From an uncultured Bacteroidales bacterium (GTDB taxonomy: Bacteria > Bacteroidota > Bacteroidia > Bacteroidales > Paludibacteraceae): a stretch of DNA of 15,688 bases. Location of the stretch: NCBI GenBank assembly GCA_934725535.1, contig CAKVBV010000056.1, positions 1-15,688 of the forward strand, read 5' to 3'. This document shows, in pieces, positions 7,322 to 15,468 of the stretch. Position 1 is the stretch's first letter, and each line of letters opens with the position of its first letter. The position numbers and the translations under genes were made by a program. A model generated the notes under the pieces. That model searched no databases. It saw only the letters and a list, made by a program, of their open reading frames with translations, and was not told the DNA's origin.

Positions 7322-8920
7322 CTAAATCAGATGAGTTACTTTGAGTCTCTTCCAATGTTTGCCGATGCCGAGAGCCATGGCTTGTGAGTCCTTGGTTATG
7401 AGTTCGCCTTTTTGCAATCCCGCAATAGCCGTTTTTATTTCTTGCAATGCTGCTCCGGAAACGCCAAAGAGGTCTTTGATAACTTGGTCGTTTTGCTGTT
7501 GCTGGCGCATAATCAACGGGTATTGCGCATTGGCGTAGAAATCAAAGTATTTGCTCTTGAACTGCTCCATATTTTGAGTAGCAAGAATAATACTCATACC
7601 TTTATTGCGTCCAACGGCAATCAGATTCTGCAAAGGTTTATTCTCAAAGCCGAGCATATAGTGTGCCTCATCAATAATAGTGAAGTGGCGTATCTCCACA
7701 CGTTCCTCATTGGTTTCCTGTTTGGGCAGTTGCTCATAGATATTATTCAGTTTGGACACTACGAAATAAACAATGGCTTTTGCCATAATGCCCTCTTTCT
7801 CAAACTGCCCCAAATTGATGACGTTGCAAGTATGCACCAAATCTATTTTGTCTTCGGTATCAAAGATATTATTGCGCACCAACTGGCTCAGTACCGATTG
7901 AACGCTGTCTGTTTCCGAGCGTTTCTTCTCGGGTAGCAGAGCATTGTATTCGTCCAGTATGAGGCTGAATGAAATAGGCTTGAAGTTATTTTTCTTATAT
8001 GCCGATATAATGGCTTCGCTCAGACGGTTGTCCATATTCGCACTGATACGAGTGGATGCCAAGGAATTGAGTGCAGTAGCCATCGTGGTGGAGTACATAT
8101 TCAATTCGTTGATAGGCCGTCCGCTGAAATCCTTGAACGGAGTAAACGGCAGAGGTTTCTCCATCGGGTTGAGAATGGCGGAAGTATCCGTATCGAAATA
8201 GTTTAGCCACGCTCTATTGGCAGGGTCGGAGAACTCGCCTTTGTAGTCAAACAACAGGAAATTAACCGGATAGTGCGTTTCGGACGAGGCATTGCGTATC
8301 TCTTTTATCAGCACGGCAAGAAGATTGCTTTTGCCTGCCCCCGTTGCTCCTGCCACCAATATCTGTGTATTGGTGATAGCACGGCTATTGATGTCCAAGC
8401 GGGCTTCCATATCATCGTCATAGGTTCCCACCAATAAGTCAAGGGCAGGAATATCATACTGCGACTTGCCGCCACGCAAAGGCGAGTGGTGCAACCATTC
8501 GTCCATCACGCCGTCTTGCAACAGCATTTCGCGCCCGCGCAGAATCTCCCTGCCGACTACCCTGCTGGCAAAGGCTCCCTGATTCCAATCGCCCTCTACA
8601 TCGTGGTAGCGCATCTTGATAAGTGCCTCGAACAGACTGCCTATCTGGTTCTTTGTAAAGAATGTGGTAGCATACGGTGTATGAGAGACCGACAAAGGAA
8701 AGTGCTGGAAGTCGTCTGTCCGTCGGGGTGATTTGTCGCTCAACCCCACCAACAGGCAAAACCGGAGTACCGTACTCATAGTAAGAGACACCGGACGCAC
8801 GTTGTCGGAGTACTCGCACAGATTCATTTTCTGCTCAAGAAGGTTTTTGACATCCAGAATGACATCGTTCATTCCTTCGATGGCTTTGACGGTATTGATT
8901 TTCAAACTATCTACTTTCAT
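7322..8920 (-). CDS. HerA/FtsK-type ATPase with DndE-like N-terminus
   Basis: A 532-aa predicted DNA-translocating ATPase. The ATPase core starts near residue 155: Walker A GATGAGKS (191-198), the family-typical LLFDYKGEF (222-230), Walker B IIDEAH (415-420) and a sensor-like ILATQN (445-450). This is the HerA/DUF87 pattern; such enzymes form hexameric rings on DNA and often pair with nucleases or SMC-like ATPases in defence systems. The first about 110 residues (including STVLRFCLLVGLSDKSP) resemble the DndE DNA-binding family in layout. I rate that at moderate confidence because it rests on recognition alone. The gene starts 4 nt after the DndD-like gene, reproducing the dndD-dndE order of phosphorothioation operons. 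No nuclease domain is visible in it. It could also be read simply as an orphan HerA with a helical N-domain. Confidence 0.88.
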   Translation of the reverse strand: MKVDSLKINTVKAIEGMNDVILDVKNLLEQKMNLCEYSDNVRPVSLTMSTVLRFCLLVGLSDKSPRRTDDFQHFPLSVSHTPYATTFFTKNQIGSLFEALIKMRYHDVEGDWNQGAFASRVVGREILRGREMLLQDGVMDEWLHHSPLRGGKSQYDIPALDLLVGTYDDDMEARLDINSRAITNTQILVAGATGAGKSNLLAVLIKEIRNASSETHYPVNFLLFDYKGEFSDPANRAWLNYFDTDTSAILNPMEKPLPFTPFKDFSGRPINELNMYSTTMATALNSLASTRISANMDNRLSEAIISAYKKNNFKPISFSLILDEYNALLPEKKRSETDSVQSVLSQLVRNNIFDTEDKIDLVHTCNVINLGQFEKEGIMAKAIVYFVVSKLNNIYEQLPKQETNEERVEIRHFTIIDEAHYMLGFENKPLQNLIAVGRNKGMSIILATQNMEQFKSKYFDFYANAQYPLIMRQQQQNDQVIKDLFGVSGAALQEIKTAIAGLQKGELITKDSQAMALGIGKHWKRLKVTHLI

Positions 8921-8924
8921 GGTT

Positions 8925-10940
8925 TCAATCGTTCTCAGGGGTTAAACCGAAATAATCTTCCGATACGGTGGTGCATTGCTGCTCCTTGTCGCGATGCAGC
9001 GTATAGGTTTTGGCTACAAACGCCTGTATCTTCTCAAAGTCGTGCTCCGTTGTGATTTCCGTATCCGTACTGAGCAGAATGGTCTGGTGCGCCAAATCAG
9101 GGAAATACTTTTCCAAGATAATCTCACGGCTTTCTTTGTCCAGCACACCCATCACGGTATCTATCATTACGGGCGGGTTATAGTCCCCCAACTCATAGAG
9201 TACTTTCAGCAGCACCTGCATTACCGTCTGCTTGGCACCTGCATTCAACTGGCTGAGGAAAATCTCATTGCCGTTCTTGTGATAAATCTTAAAAGAGAGG
9301 TCTGTGGAGTTGGTTCCCGACAGCACCACACGGCCGATATAACCGGCATAGATAACCAGGTTGATATTCAGTTGCTCCCGCATCATACGCTCGATACTGG
9401 CTTTCTTGGAAGCCAGCAGTTTGTCAGACAAAGTCTTGAAGAAATCAGGCAACTTGCAAAGCATATCGTATTGCGGGTCGGGTACTTGCGGAATGTCGTA
9501 ATCATACGTGGCAATACGCTTGCTCAACAGGTCGATCTCTTTTTCCGTGTCAATCTGTGATTGTTTGAGTTCACCAATATATTTGTTGTTCGCCTCGTAT
9601 TGCTCTATCAACGTATAATCCGCCCCGCGCAATGCCCGGTAGTAGTCTTCCAGTTGTTTTTTTCGTTTCGGGAGTGACGCAATCTCCATATTGACAGAAA
9701 TGCGCGTCTCGTCCAATGCGTTGAACGGATTGACATACACCGATTTAATCAGGTTGCCCAGAACATCAATGTCGGTATCATTGAGATAGGGATATTTGTC
9801 ATCGTGTATGGTACTTTGCTGTGCCTTGTTGCGGATAAAACGTGCTACATCAGCCTCGTCTATATTCTTTTCTGTGGCGTAGTGTTCCGAGATATAGCCC
9901 ACAATATCATGCGTTAGCCGTTCTATTTGTTCGGCAGTAAGCCTGTCGGTTTCGGCGGCACTGATACGGTTTTTCTCATGGAGTATAATTTCTACCTCCT
10001 CCCGCAACACATCGGCTAATTTAGGATAGATGACTTTTGTCTCCAAGTCTTTTGCCAAGGAATCGGCTTCTGTACGGAAAGCACTCTCTTTCTTGCCAAA
10101 CTCACGCATACTGTCCTCTATCTGCCGTATCCGGTCGCGGGTCATCTCGTCAGCGTTTTTTCCGGCGACAATATGCTCATACATCTCCTTGTTCTCTTCG
10201 GCGTAGCGCAGTGCCGAGGCATACTCTTCCCGCATACGTGCCAAGTCCTGCTCTTTTTCGGTCTTGTTCCGCTGGAGGTTTTCATACTCTTTGCGTTGTT
10301 GTTCGTTCTCCAGACGTGCCGCTTTCTTTTCGGACAGCAGAGTATTGGATACCGATTGCAGTTGTGCATAGCGGTTGAAGCCCATCACGGAGTTGATGTT
10401 CTTGAGTATGAGTTTGTTGATTTGCTCCTCTTTGACCAAATCGCTCGTTTTCATTGCGTCGAACAGGAAATAGTTGCTCAGTTCACGGGGTAGATTGGCG
10501 GCAATGATTTTGTTTACCACCTCCTCATTGGTAGCGCGTTGCGAAGCGGGAGTACCGGTGCCATACACGAAGCGGTTGCCGTCCATGTTCAACTCCACGC
10601 TTTCCAGTATGCGATTGTCGTAGCAGTGGTAGCGGCGTCGCAGTTTGTAGGGCGTTGTACGCTCTAGTACCACACCCGTGAATGTTATCTCCAACGTAAT
10701 GACCTGGTTGTCTATCCCCTCTTCGTTGCGCACACCGGCATTCAAAAGTTCCTCAAACTGACGTTTGTCCTTAATCTCCAGCCCGTAAAGTGCACTGTAG
10801 ATAGCATCAAACAGAGTGGTCTTGCCACAACCGTTGGCACCACCGATGAGAATAATCGGTCGGTCGTCCGTTACCTCGAAATTCAAATCCAGGTGGCGAT
10901 AGGTCTTGTAGTTCTCTATATAAATATGCTTGATTTTCAT
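8925..10940 (-). CDS. DndD-like SMC/ABC-type ATPase
   Basis: A 671-aa ATPase of the SMC/Rad50/RecF type. The start is KIKHIYIENYKTYRHLDLNF with Walker A GGANGCGKTT (33-42). A charged coiled-coil region spans about 195-340 and a second segment about 420-480. The C-terminal half has an ABC signature LNAGAKQ (565-571), Walker B with D-loop MIDTVMGVLD (592-601) and STDTE (624-628). The FLFDAMKTSDL segment after LPRELSNY and the ILLSTDTEI ending match the layout of DndD, the ATPase that works with DndC/DndE in DNA sulfur modification. Differences from DndD as I know it: TVMGVLD where TPLGRLD is usual, LNAGAKQ where LSAGE(K/R)Q is usual. There is no Rad50-type CxxC zinc hook. The ATG at 10940 overlaps the upstream stop by 4 nt (ATGA). 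An earlier start at 11048 would run through the small gene in another frame, so I reject it. Confidence 0.87.
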   Translation of the reverse strand: MKIKHIYIENYKTYRHLDLNFEVTDDRPIILIGGANGCGKTTLFDAIYSALYGLEIKDKRQFEELLNAGVRNEEGIDNQVITLEITFTGVVLERTTPYKLRRRYHCYDNRILESVELNMDGNRFVYGTGTPASQRATNEEVVNKIIAANLPRELSNYFLFDAMKTSDLVKEEQINKLILKNINSVMGFNRYAQLQSVSNTLLSEKKAARLENEQQRKEYENLQRNKTEKEQDLARMREEYASALRYAEENKEMYEHIVAGKNADEMTRDRIRQIEDSMREFGKKESAFRTEADSLAKDLETKVIYPKLADVLREEVEIILHEKNRISAAETDRLTAEQIERLTHDIVGYISEHYATEKNIDEADVARFIRNKAQQSTIHDDKYPYLNDTDIDVLGNLIKSVYVNPFNALDETRISVNMEIASLPKRKKQLEDYYRALRGADYTLIEQYEANNKYIGELKQSQIDTEKEIDLLSKRIATYDYDIPQVPDPQYDMLCKLPDFFKTLSDKLLASKKASIERMMREQLNINLVIYAGYIGRVVLSGTNSTDLSFKIYHKNGNEIFLSQLNAGAKQTVMQVLLKVLYELGDYNPPVMIDTVMGVLDKESREIILEKYFPDLAHQTILLSTDTEITTEHDFEKIQAFVAKTYTLHRDKEQQCTTVSEDYFGLTPEND

Positions 10941-11149
10941 ATCTCTTTCAGGGCTTTCTTGATTATCTTTGCCAGTGTCTTGTCGTCCACCGTGTTCTGG
11001 TTGTTGCGTTCTTCGTGGTATGCCTTGAGTATGTACTCTTTCATCCATTCCGAATCGATGCCAAAGTCTTGGCAGACTTGCTCAATGACCTCCATATCTT
11101 CCCGCCTGATGCCATAGTGCAGGAAAGTGCCGTCTATTCCTTTTTTCAT
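10937..11149 (-). CDS. Small helical protein associated with DNA-modification systems (70 aa)
   Basis: A 70-aa acidic/basic mixed protein with no signal or membrane segment, predicted mainly helical. Its core FGIDSEWMKEYILKAYHEE followed by a C-terminal KTLAKIIKKALKEI resembles the small proteins I know only by the annotation 'DNA modification system-associated small protein', which sit next to DndD-like genes. The biochemical role is unknown; an adaptor or regulator between the Mod/Res pair and the SMC/HerA pair is a guess from position. The start at 11149 leaves a 26-nt gap after res. A start at 11209 would overlap res and add residues that only mirror it. Its stop overlaps the next ATG (ATGA), implying translational coupling with the DndD-like protein. 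Confidence 0.78.
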   Translation of the reverse strand: MKKGIDGTFLHYGIRREDMEVIEQVCQDFGIDSEWMKEYILKAYHEERNNQNTVDDKTLAKIIKKALKEI

Positions 11150-11175
11150 GTACGTATCGGTTATGTGTATGTATA

Positions 11176-13530
11176 TCAGTTGTATTGGTCGGGGAAGAAG
11201 GTGTTCCAACCGGCTAAGTCTTTGGCGTTCTCAATGGGCAGCGGCGAGTATTTCCAGCAGCCGTTGTCCACAATGATAATACCTCCCACTATCTCCGTGC
11301 CTGTTTTTTCTTTCTCTCGGCGGATGTACTCCACCAGTGCATTGTGCTTGTGTACCGTCTCCTGGTCTCCTCCCGCACTTTTCGTATCGAAGAGGCAGAT
11401 GGTGCCGTTTTGCATACGGATGACATAGTCCACATAGAACAGGTGCTCCCGTCCGTCGGTATGCGGATAGCGGATGGCAAAAGCGTCCGAACCGCTGTCG
11501 GCGTTCTTGTACCACCAGTCGATATACCGGCTGTTCTGCTCAAGAAATTCGGTAAACTGCTTCTCGGGATTGAATACATCGTTCGCCTCATAGAACGGCA
11601 GGAGCGCATGGTTATGCACGTCCTCGCGCGGGTGGTAAGTGCTGTCGCTATAGAGACGCTCCACAGGTATGCTCCACGGGTAGGAGACAAATCCCAAGGA
11701 AGCAGCAGACCGCTTCTCGAGCATATTCTCTTTGTAATAACTGAGGGTACGCGTAATAAAGTCCCGGAACTTGCTTTGGTTGCCATGGTAGAGCACTACT
11801 TTGATGGCATCCCATTCCGGCAGGTCGAAATAAAGTTCCAGTGTGTCAAGCAGTACATTTTCCAACATCGGCAGGGCCTTGCTTTTGGACCAGCCGGTCA
11901 GCATACTGCCGCAGAACTTGTCGAACACCTGCTGCAACTCGTCCGTGGTGCGGGCATAGCCCGTTTTGTTCTCAACCTTGTAGTCGCGTGCCTCGTCCCA
12001 AATCTCCATGTCGGTAGGTATCTCTATCTGGATACGCGCCACGTCAAACCGGATGTTTTGGTTTGCAGCGGCTTTGCGGCGGTAATCCGTATGGACGGCG
12101 TCCAACGACCATGCATTCAACTCTTGCTCCTCTTCGTCGGCAAAGAGGTCCAACTTCGGCTCATTGGTTTCGAGCCACAGTTCTGCCATACGCTGTTTGA
12201 ACAGTCGGCGGAAGTCCGCCCGCAGGACATTGTTCTCTTTGTTGGTGCGCTCCTCTTTGTCAGAGGTAAGCGTGATGTTGTGCAAGTCTTCGCGTTGGTA
12301 ACTGTGCAGGGTATTGATATAGTGTGCATCGTCCGGCTCCACGCGTATCATATCGGCACTGAGGTCGGTATAGACATAGCCCACATCCAATAGTTGGCTG
12401 CCATAGAACCGCTGCTGCGGCATACGCATGATACGCCCCACGGTCTGAATGGTGAACGTGAAACTGCTCAGGCGGCGGAATATAAGCAGCACCGCGGCAC
12501 GCGGGCAGTCCCAGCCCAAGGCGATGGCTTGTTTGAAGAGGAGTACATCCACCAAAGAGGTCGGGGCTTCTATCCCGTCCAAGTTGGTCTTCTCCCCTGC
12601 CAGCCATACCGCCAGTCTGCCATTCTCGCGCGAGATACCGTAGCGGTCTTGCAGTTGCGTGAGCAGATTGGCTTTCAGGTCGTCTTCTTCGCGCGACATG
12701 GTCTCGCTGTCGTCGTTGGGCAGTTGGATAAGCAGCAGCGGGTTGATGTTGATACCCTGTGCCTTGTATTCGTCGGCTATCTGCTGCCGCTTCAAGAGGG
12801 CTTGCCGGAGCAGGAGAGCGTTCAGTTTCTCGCTGTCGTCGTGGTTGTCCAAGGCTTTCCGCAGGGCGGGGTTGAGCGAGATGGTATGCTTGATCATTCC
12901 CGAAGAGATGACGTCCGCCCGTGCGATACTGATTTTGGCATCGGCGTTGCCGGTAACGGGTGTAGCCGAGATACGCACCTCCACTTTGGGGTTAATCTGC
13001 CGGAGTACCAGTTCCGACTTCTTGGCATTGACGCCTGCAAACATGTGTTCCTCATCAATGATGCAGACGATAGCGGTATTGCGGCGGCGGGTGTTCTCTA
13101 TGATGTCGTAGATAGATGCCGTCTGTTCGGAGCCGCGCACCATGACATTGGTTTTCTTGTTGATGCTCTGCCAATTGACAAAGAACACCTGCCCGGGTTC
13201 GATGCAGCCGTCCGCACTCAGGTCAAGGTCGTCATAGACGACAGGCTCCAAGATACGCGTCTCGGAGAAAGCGGACTTCATCTTGAGGTAACTCTGTATG
13301 TGGAGCGCATTGGGGGCGAGCCAGATGAACGCCACTTTGCGGTACTGGCAGTCTTCGTCCGCCAATCCCGTATGGAGACGCGCCATCACTTCGGTAGCCA
13401 TCACGGTCTTTCCCGCACCTGTCGGGGCTTGGAACACTATCTTGCGGCGGGTGCCGGCGGCATCCAACTGGTCTATTATCTCACGGCGGAGTTTCTCTAC
13501 ATTCTTCTCTTGGTAAGGCTTGAGTATCAT
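11176..13530 (-). CDS. res: Type III-like restriction subunit: SF2 helicase plus PD-(D/E)XK nuclease
   Basis: A 784-aa DEAD/DEAH-type ATPase fused to a nuclease, the usual design of Type III Res. Helicase motifs: Walker A APTGAGKT (35-42), motif II IIDEEH (157-162), motif III SATP (188-191) and motif VI QTVGRIMRMP (362-371). The C-terminus fits the Type III endonuclease domain: EKQFTEFLEQNSRYIDWWYKN, then FYVDYVIRMQNG and FDTKS, giving catalytic candidates Asp701 and Asp715-x-Lys717. Two features are less common: DEEH in motif II, and VDY where PDF is more usual. It is also shorter than the about 970-1000 aa of EcoP1I/EcoP15I-type Res. The start ATG at 13530 overlaps the mod stop by 4 nt (ATGA). 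Longer upstream readings only mirror mod. In Type III enzymes Res works as a complex with Mod and uses ATP to act on unmethylated sites; here it may also serve the downstream ATPases. Confidence 0.93.
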   Translation of the reverse strand: MILKPYQEKNVEKLRREIIDQLDAAGTRRKIVFQAPTGAGKTVMATEVMARLHTGLADEDCQYRKVAFIWLAPNALHIQSYLKMKSAFSETRILEPVVYDDLDLSADGCIEPGQVFFVNWQSINKKTNVMVRGSEQTASIYDIIENTRRRNTAIVCIIDEEHMFAGVNAKKSELVLRQINPKVEVRISATPVTGNADAKISIARADVISSGMIKHTISLNPALRKALDNHDDSEKLNALLLRQALLKRQQIADEYKAQGININPLLLIQLPNDDSETMSREEDDLKANLLTQLQDRYGISRENGRLAVWLAGEKTNLDGIEAPTSLVDVLLFKQAIALGWDCPRAAVLLIFRRLSSFTFTIQTVGRIMRMPQQRFYGSQLLDVGYVYTDLSADMIRVEPDDAHYINTLHSYQREDLHNITLTSDKEERTNKENNVLRADFRRLFKQRMAELWLETNEPKLDLFADEEEQELNAWSLDAVHTDYRRKAAANQNIRFDVARIQIEIPTDMEIWDEARDYKVENKTGYARTTDELQQVFDKFCGSMLTGWSKSKALPMLENVLLDTLELYFDLPEWDAIKVVLYHGNQSKFRDFITRTLSYYKENMLEKRSAASLGFVSYPWSIPVERLYSDSTYHPREDVHNHALLPFYEANDVFNPEKQFTEFLEQNSRYIDWWYKNADSGSDAFAIRYPHTDGREHLFYVDYVIRMQNGTICLFDTKSAGGDQETVHKHNALVEYIRREKEKTGTEIVGGIIIVDNGCWKYSPLPIENAKDLAGWNTFFPDQYN

Positions 13531-15314
13531 AGGGCGTCCTCCTCTGATTGGGTCGGTTGTTGTTTGCGGGGCAGCACTTTGCGATAGGCATTGAGTATGG
13601 CGGCGGGGAGAGCACATAGTTCGACACGGTCTGCCACCGTCTCGAAGTCGGCATCCATGGCGTAGTCGTTGAGGGAGAACACATACACGATGACGGGCGT
13701 GGCGGGGTGCATGGTCTGCAACTGCTCCACCACGGTCTCTATGGCATCGGGAGTGTAGATGATAAGCATAGCGCGGGAGCCGTCGGCAAAGTAGCGGAGT
13801 ACGTCTTTGCGGAACTTGCGGTTGCCGAAGAGCGGCTGCTCGGTATAGATGTCGTTTTTGATACAGAGCATATCGGTAGCGGCACGCATCAACTCGCGTT
13901 TGGCGGTAGCCGACGAGTTGCGTGCCACAAAATCGGTTTGGTAATAGCGAAGCGTGTTGTTCTTCAGCCCCGCTATCGGCTCGCCCTTGGGCGTGGTGTA
14001 GCCGTTGATGACACGCTTGTTGCGCTCGTAGGTAACCTCCTCGCAGATATGGTTCTCGTTGTTCGTTACAAGAATACACTTGCGGTACCCGCCGTCTTCG
14101 GCATTCAGTTGCATTGTAGCATGCAGCGTCGTTCCCGAACCCGCAAAGAAATCGAGGATAGTGGAAGACTTGTTGATATGTAGGCTTATAATGAAAGACA
14201 GCAACCCAAGAGGCTTAGCATAGTCAAACACCTTTGAACTAAATATATTTTTAATATCTGCCGTAGCATCCGCATTGAGTATATTGTTAATCAAATTCTT
14301 AAACGGAGCCGATTTTTTTACAATAGTTCCCTCATTGTCAGTGTTCATATATATTTTATACCGAACACTCCAACCTGACTTCTTTTTATCATTTGCTACT
14401 ATTTCAATAAAGCCATTCTTGATACCCCATTCAACTTTTTCTTTACTCCATTTCCATGTCCAACCATCTTGCAAGAAATAGGTTCTATCATTTGGATACA
14501 ATGTTGTTCCGTCTGGGGCAATAATCGGATAGTTAAGAGAGTCACTATATCTAACGCTACCTCTGTCTAATGAATCTGTATAATATGCTCCACGTACATT
14601 GTAGAATTTATCCTTAAACCTATATCTTTTAGCGTCTAAAGCCTCTGTATTCTGTCGAATAATCTCATTTGCAACAGATATATCTTTGCAAAATGCTATG
14701 ATATATTCTGTTATAGTAGCAATGCCATTAGCATCTGAAGCACCTGTTTTCTTTTGCCAAATAAAACTAGTGAGAAAATTCTTTTCTTCAAACACCTCGT
14801 CGCAGAGCAGTTTGAGGGCTGCTTGTTCGTTGTCGTCGATGGAGATAAAGATGACGCCTTTGTCGGATAGCAGGCGTTTGGCGATGCGCAGGCGTTTCGC
14901 CATAAAAGACAGCCATTTGCTATGGCGGTACTCGTCGTCGGCATCTACAAAACGGTCGTTATAGACAAAGTCCTTGTTGCCGGTGTTGTAGGGGGGGTCG
15001 ATATAGATGACATCTATTTGGTTCTCGTGGGTGTAACTGAGCGTGGTGAGTGCCTCGAGGTTGTCGCCTTCAATGAGGATATGGTTGGGTGCATCGGGGT
15101 CGTCGGCAAGGATAGCGCGCTCCTTGACCTCCCGCAGCACGGGCAGTTCGTTGCGCAGCCGCTCCTCTACATCCTCTTCTTTCTCCTCCCATACCAAGCC
15201 ATACCGCTTGCGCTCGTGCAGGAGTTCCAAGAGTTGCGACTTGGTCTCGGCGTCCAGCCCCTCCAGCGCGTTGATTTTCTGCGCGAGTGCCATCTTGTCA
15301 ATCTTGATAGCCAT
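13527..15314 (-). CDS. mod: Type III-like DNA adenine methyltransferase (Mod, beta class)
   Basis: A 595-aa methyltransferase of the Type III Mod type, expected to make N6-methyladenine at an asymmetric site and to give the complex its specificity. Motif order is that of the beta class: catalytic DPPYNTG (106-112), then ISIDDNE (158-164), then the target-recognition region, then the SAM-binding LDFFAGSGTT (387-396). The N-terminus (LLHERKRYGLVWEEKEEDVEERLRNELPVL) is typical of Type III Mod. The C-terminal about 130 residues include a Rossmann-like stretch (MLIIYTPDAIETVVEQL). The recognition region, about residues 176-385, is encoded by clearly AT-rich DNA, unlike the rest of the gene. The catalytic codons contain a run of seven C (G7 at 14991-14997 on the + strand), which could in principle slip. 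It is the first gene of the operon, 61 bp after tRNA-Ala. Confidence 0.94.
   Translation of the reverse strand: MAIKIDKMALAQKINALEGLDAETKSQLLELLHERKRYGLVWEEKEEDVEERLRNELPVLREVKERAILADDPDAPNHILIEGDNLEALTTLSYTHENQIDVIYIDPPYNTGNKDFVYNDRFVDADDEYRHSKWLSFMAKRLRIAKRLLSDKGVIFISIDDNEQAALKLLCDEVFEEKNFLTSFIWQKKTGASDANGIATITEYIIAFCKDISVANEIIRQNTEALDAKRYRFKDKFYNVRGAYYTDSLDRGSVRYSDSLNYPIIAPDGTTLYPNDRTYFLQDGWTWKWSKEKVEWGIKNGFIEIVANDKKKSGWSVRYKIYMNTDNEGTIVKKSAPFKNLINNILNADATADIKNIFSSKVFDYAKPLGLLSFIISLHINKSSTILDFFAGSGTTLHATMQLNAEDGGYRKCILVTNNENHICEEVTYERNKRVINGYTTPKGEPIAGLKNNTLRYYQTDFVARNSSATAKRELMRAATDMLCIKNDIYTEQPLFGNRKFRKDVLRYFADGSRAMLIIYTPDAIETVVEQLQTMHPATPVIVYVFSLNDYAMDADFETVADRVELCALPAAILNAYRKVLPRKQQPTQSEEDAL
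14160..14790 (-). other. AT-rich target-recognition segment inside mod (likely exchanged)
   Basis: Base composition changes sharply near both ends of this segment. Hand counts of 60-bp lines: 14341-14400 has 19 G/C (about 32%), against 34 (57%) at 13561-13620 and 37 (62%) at 15121-15180. It codes for the region between the catalytic and SAM-binding motifs, where Type III Mod enzymes keep their target-recognition domain. Such domains are known to be swapped between alleles. The borders are estimated by eye. Confidence 0.7.
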
Positions 15315-15375
15315 ATCGGTTGTTGTTTTGTGTAGGTATTATTTCAGTTTGTTTTTTGCCGTTCTTAAGTCATAG

Positions 15376-15448
15376 TGGAGCATATCGGACTCGAACCGAC
15401 CACCTCAACATTGCGAACGTTGCGCTCTACCGGATGAGCTAATGCCCC
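15376..15448 (-). tRNA. tRNA-Ala (anticodon CGC)
   Basis: A 73-nt cloverleaf on the minus strand. Acceptor GGGGCAT/ATGCTCC includes the G3-U70 wobble pair that marks alanine tRNAs. D arm GCTC/GAGC; anticodon stem CAACG/TGTTG with loop TTCGCAA, so the anticodon is CGC and reads GCG; variable loop AGGTG; T arm GTCGG-TTCGAGT-CCGAT; discriminator base A; CCA is not encoded. Its 3' end points to the defence operon, 61 bp before mod. tRNA 3' ends are common integration sites, but I found no duplicated tRNA end at the other side of the operon. Confidence 0.95.
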
Positions 15449-15468
15449 GAATTGTTTGCTTTAACCTG

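Noticed and set aside
7322..10940. DNA phosphorothioation (Dnd) system
   Set aside because: DndD- and DndE-like parts are present but DndC (PAPS-reductase type), DndA and DndB are absent; the modification gene is a methyltransferase.
12394..13587. Long open frame (397 codons) on the + strand inside res
   Set aside because: Antisense shadow of a GC-rich gene with complete helicase motifs; no domain in the shadow.
13531..14079. Upstream extension of res by 183 codons
   Set aside because: It would run through mod in another frame with low-quality Arg/Gln-rich sequence; the natural start is the ATGA overlap at 13530.
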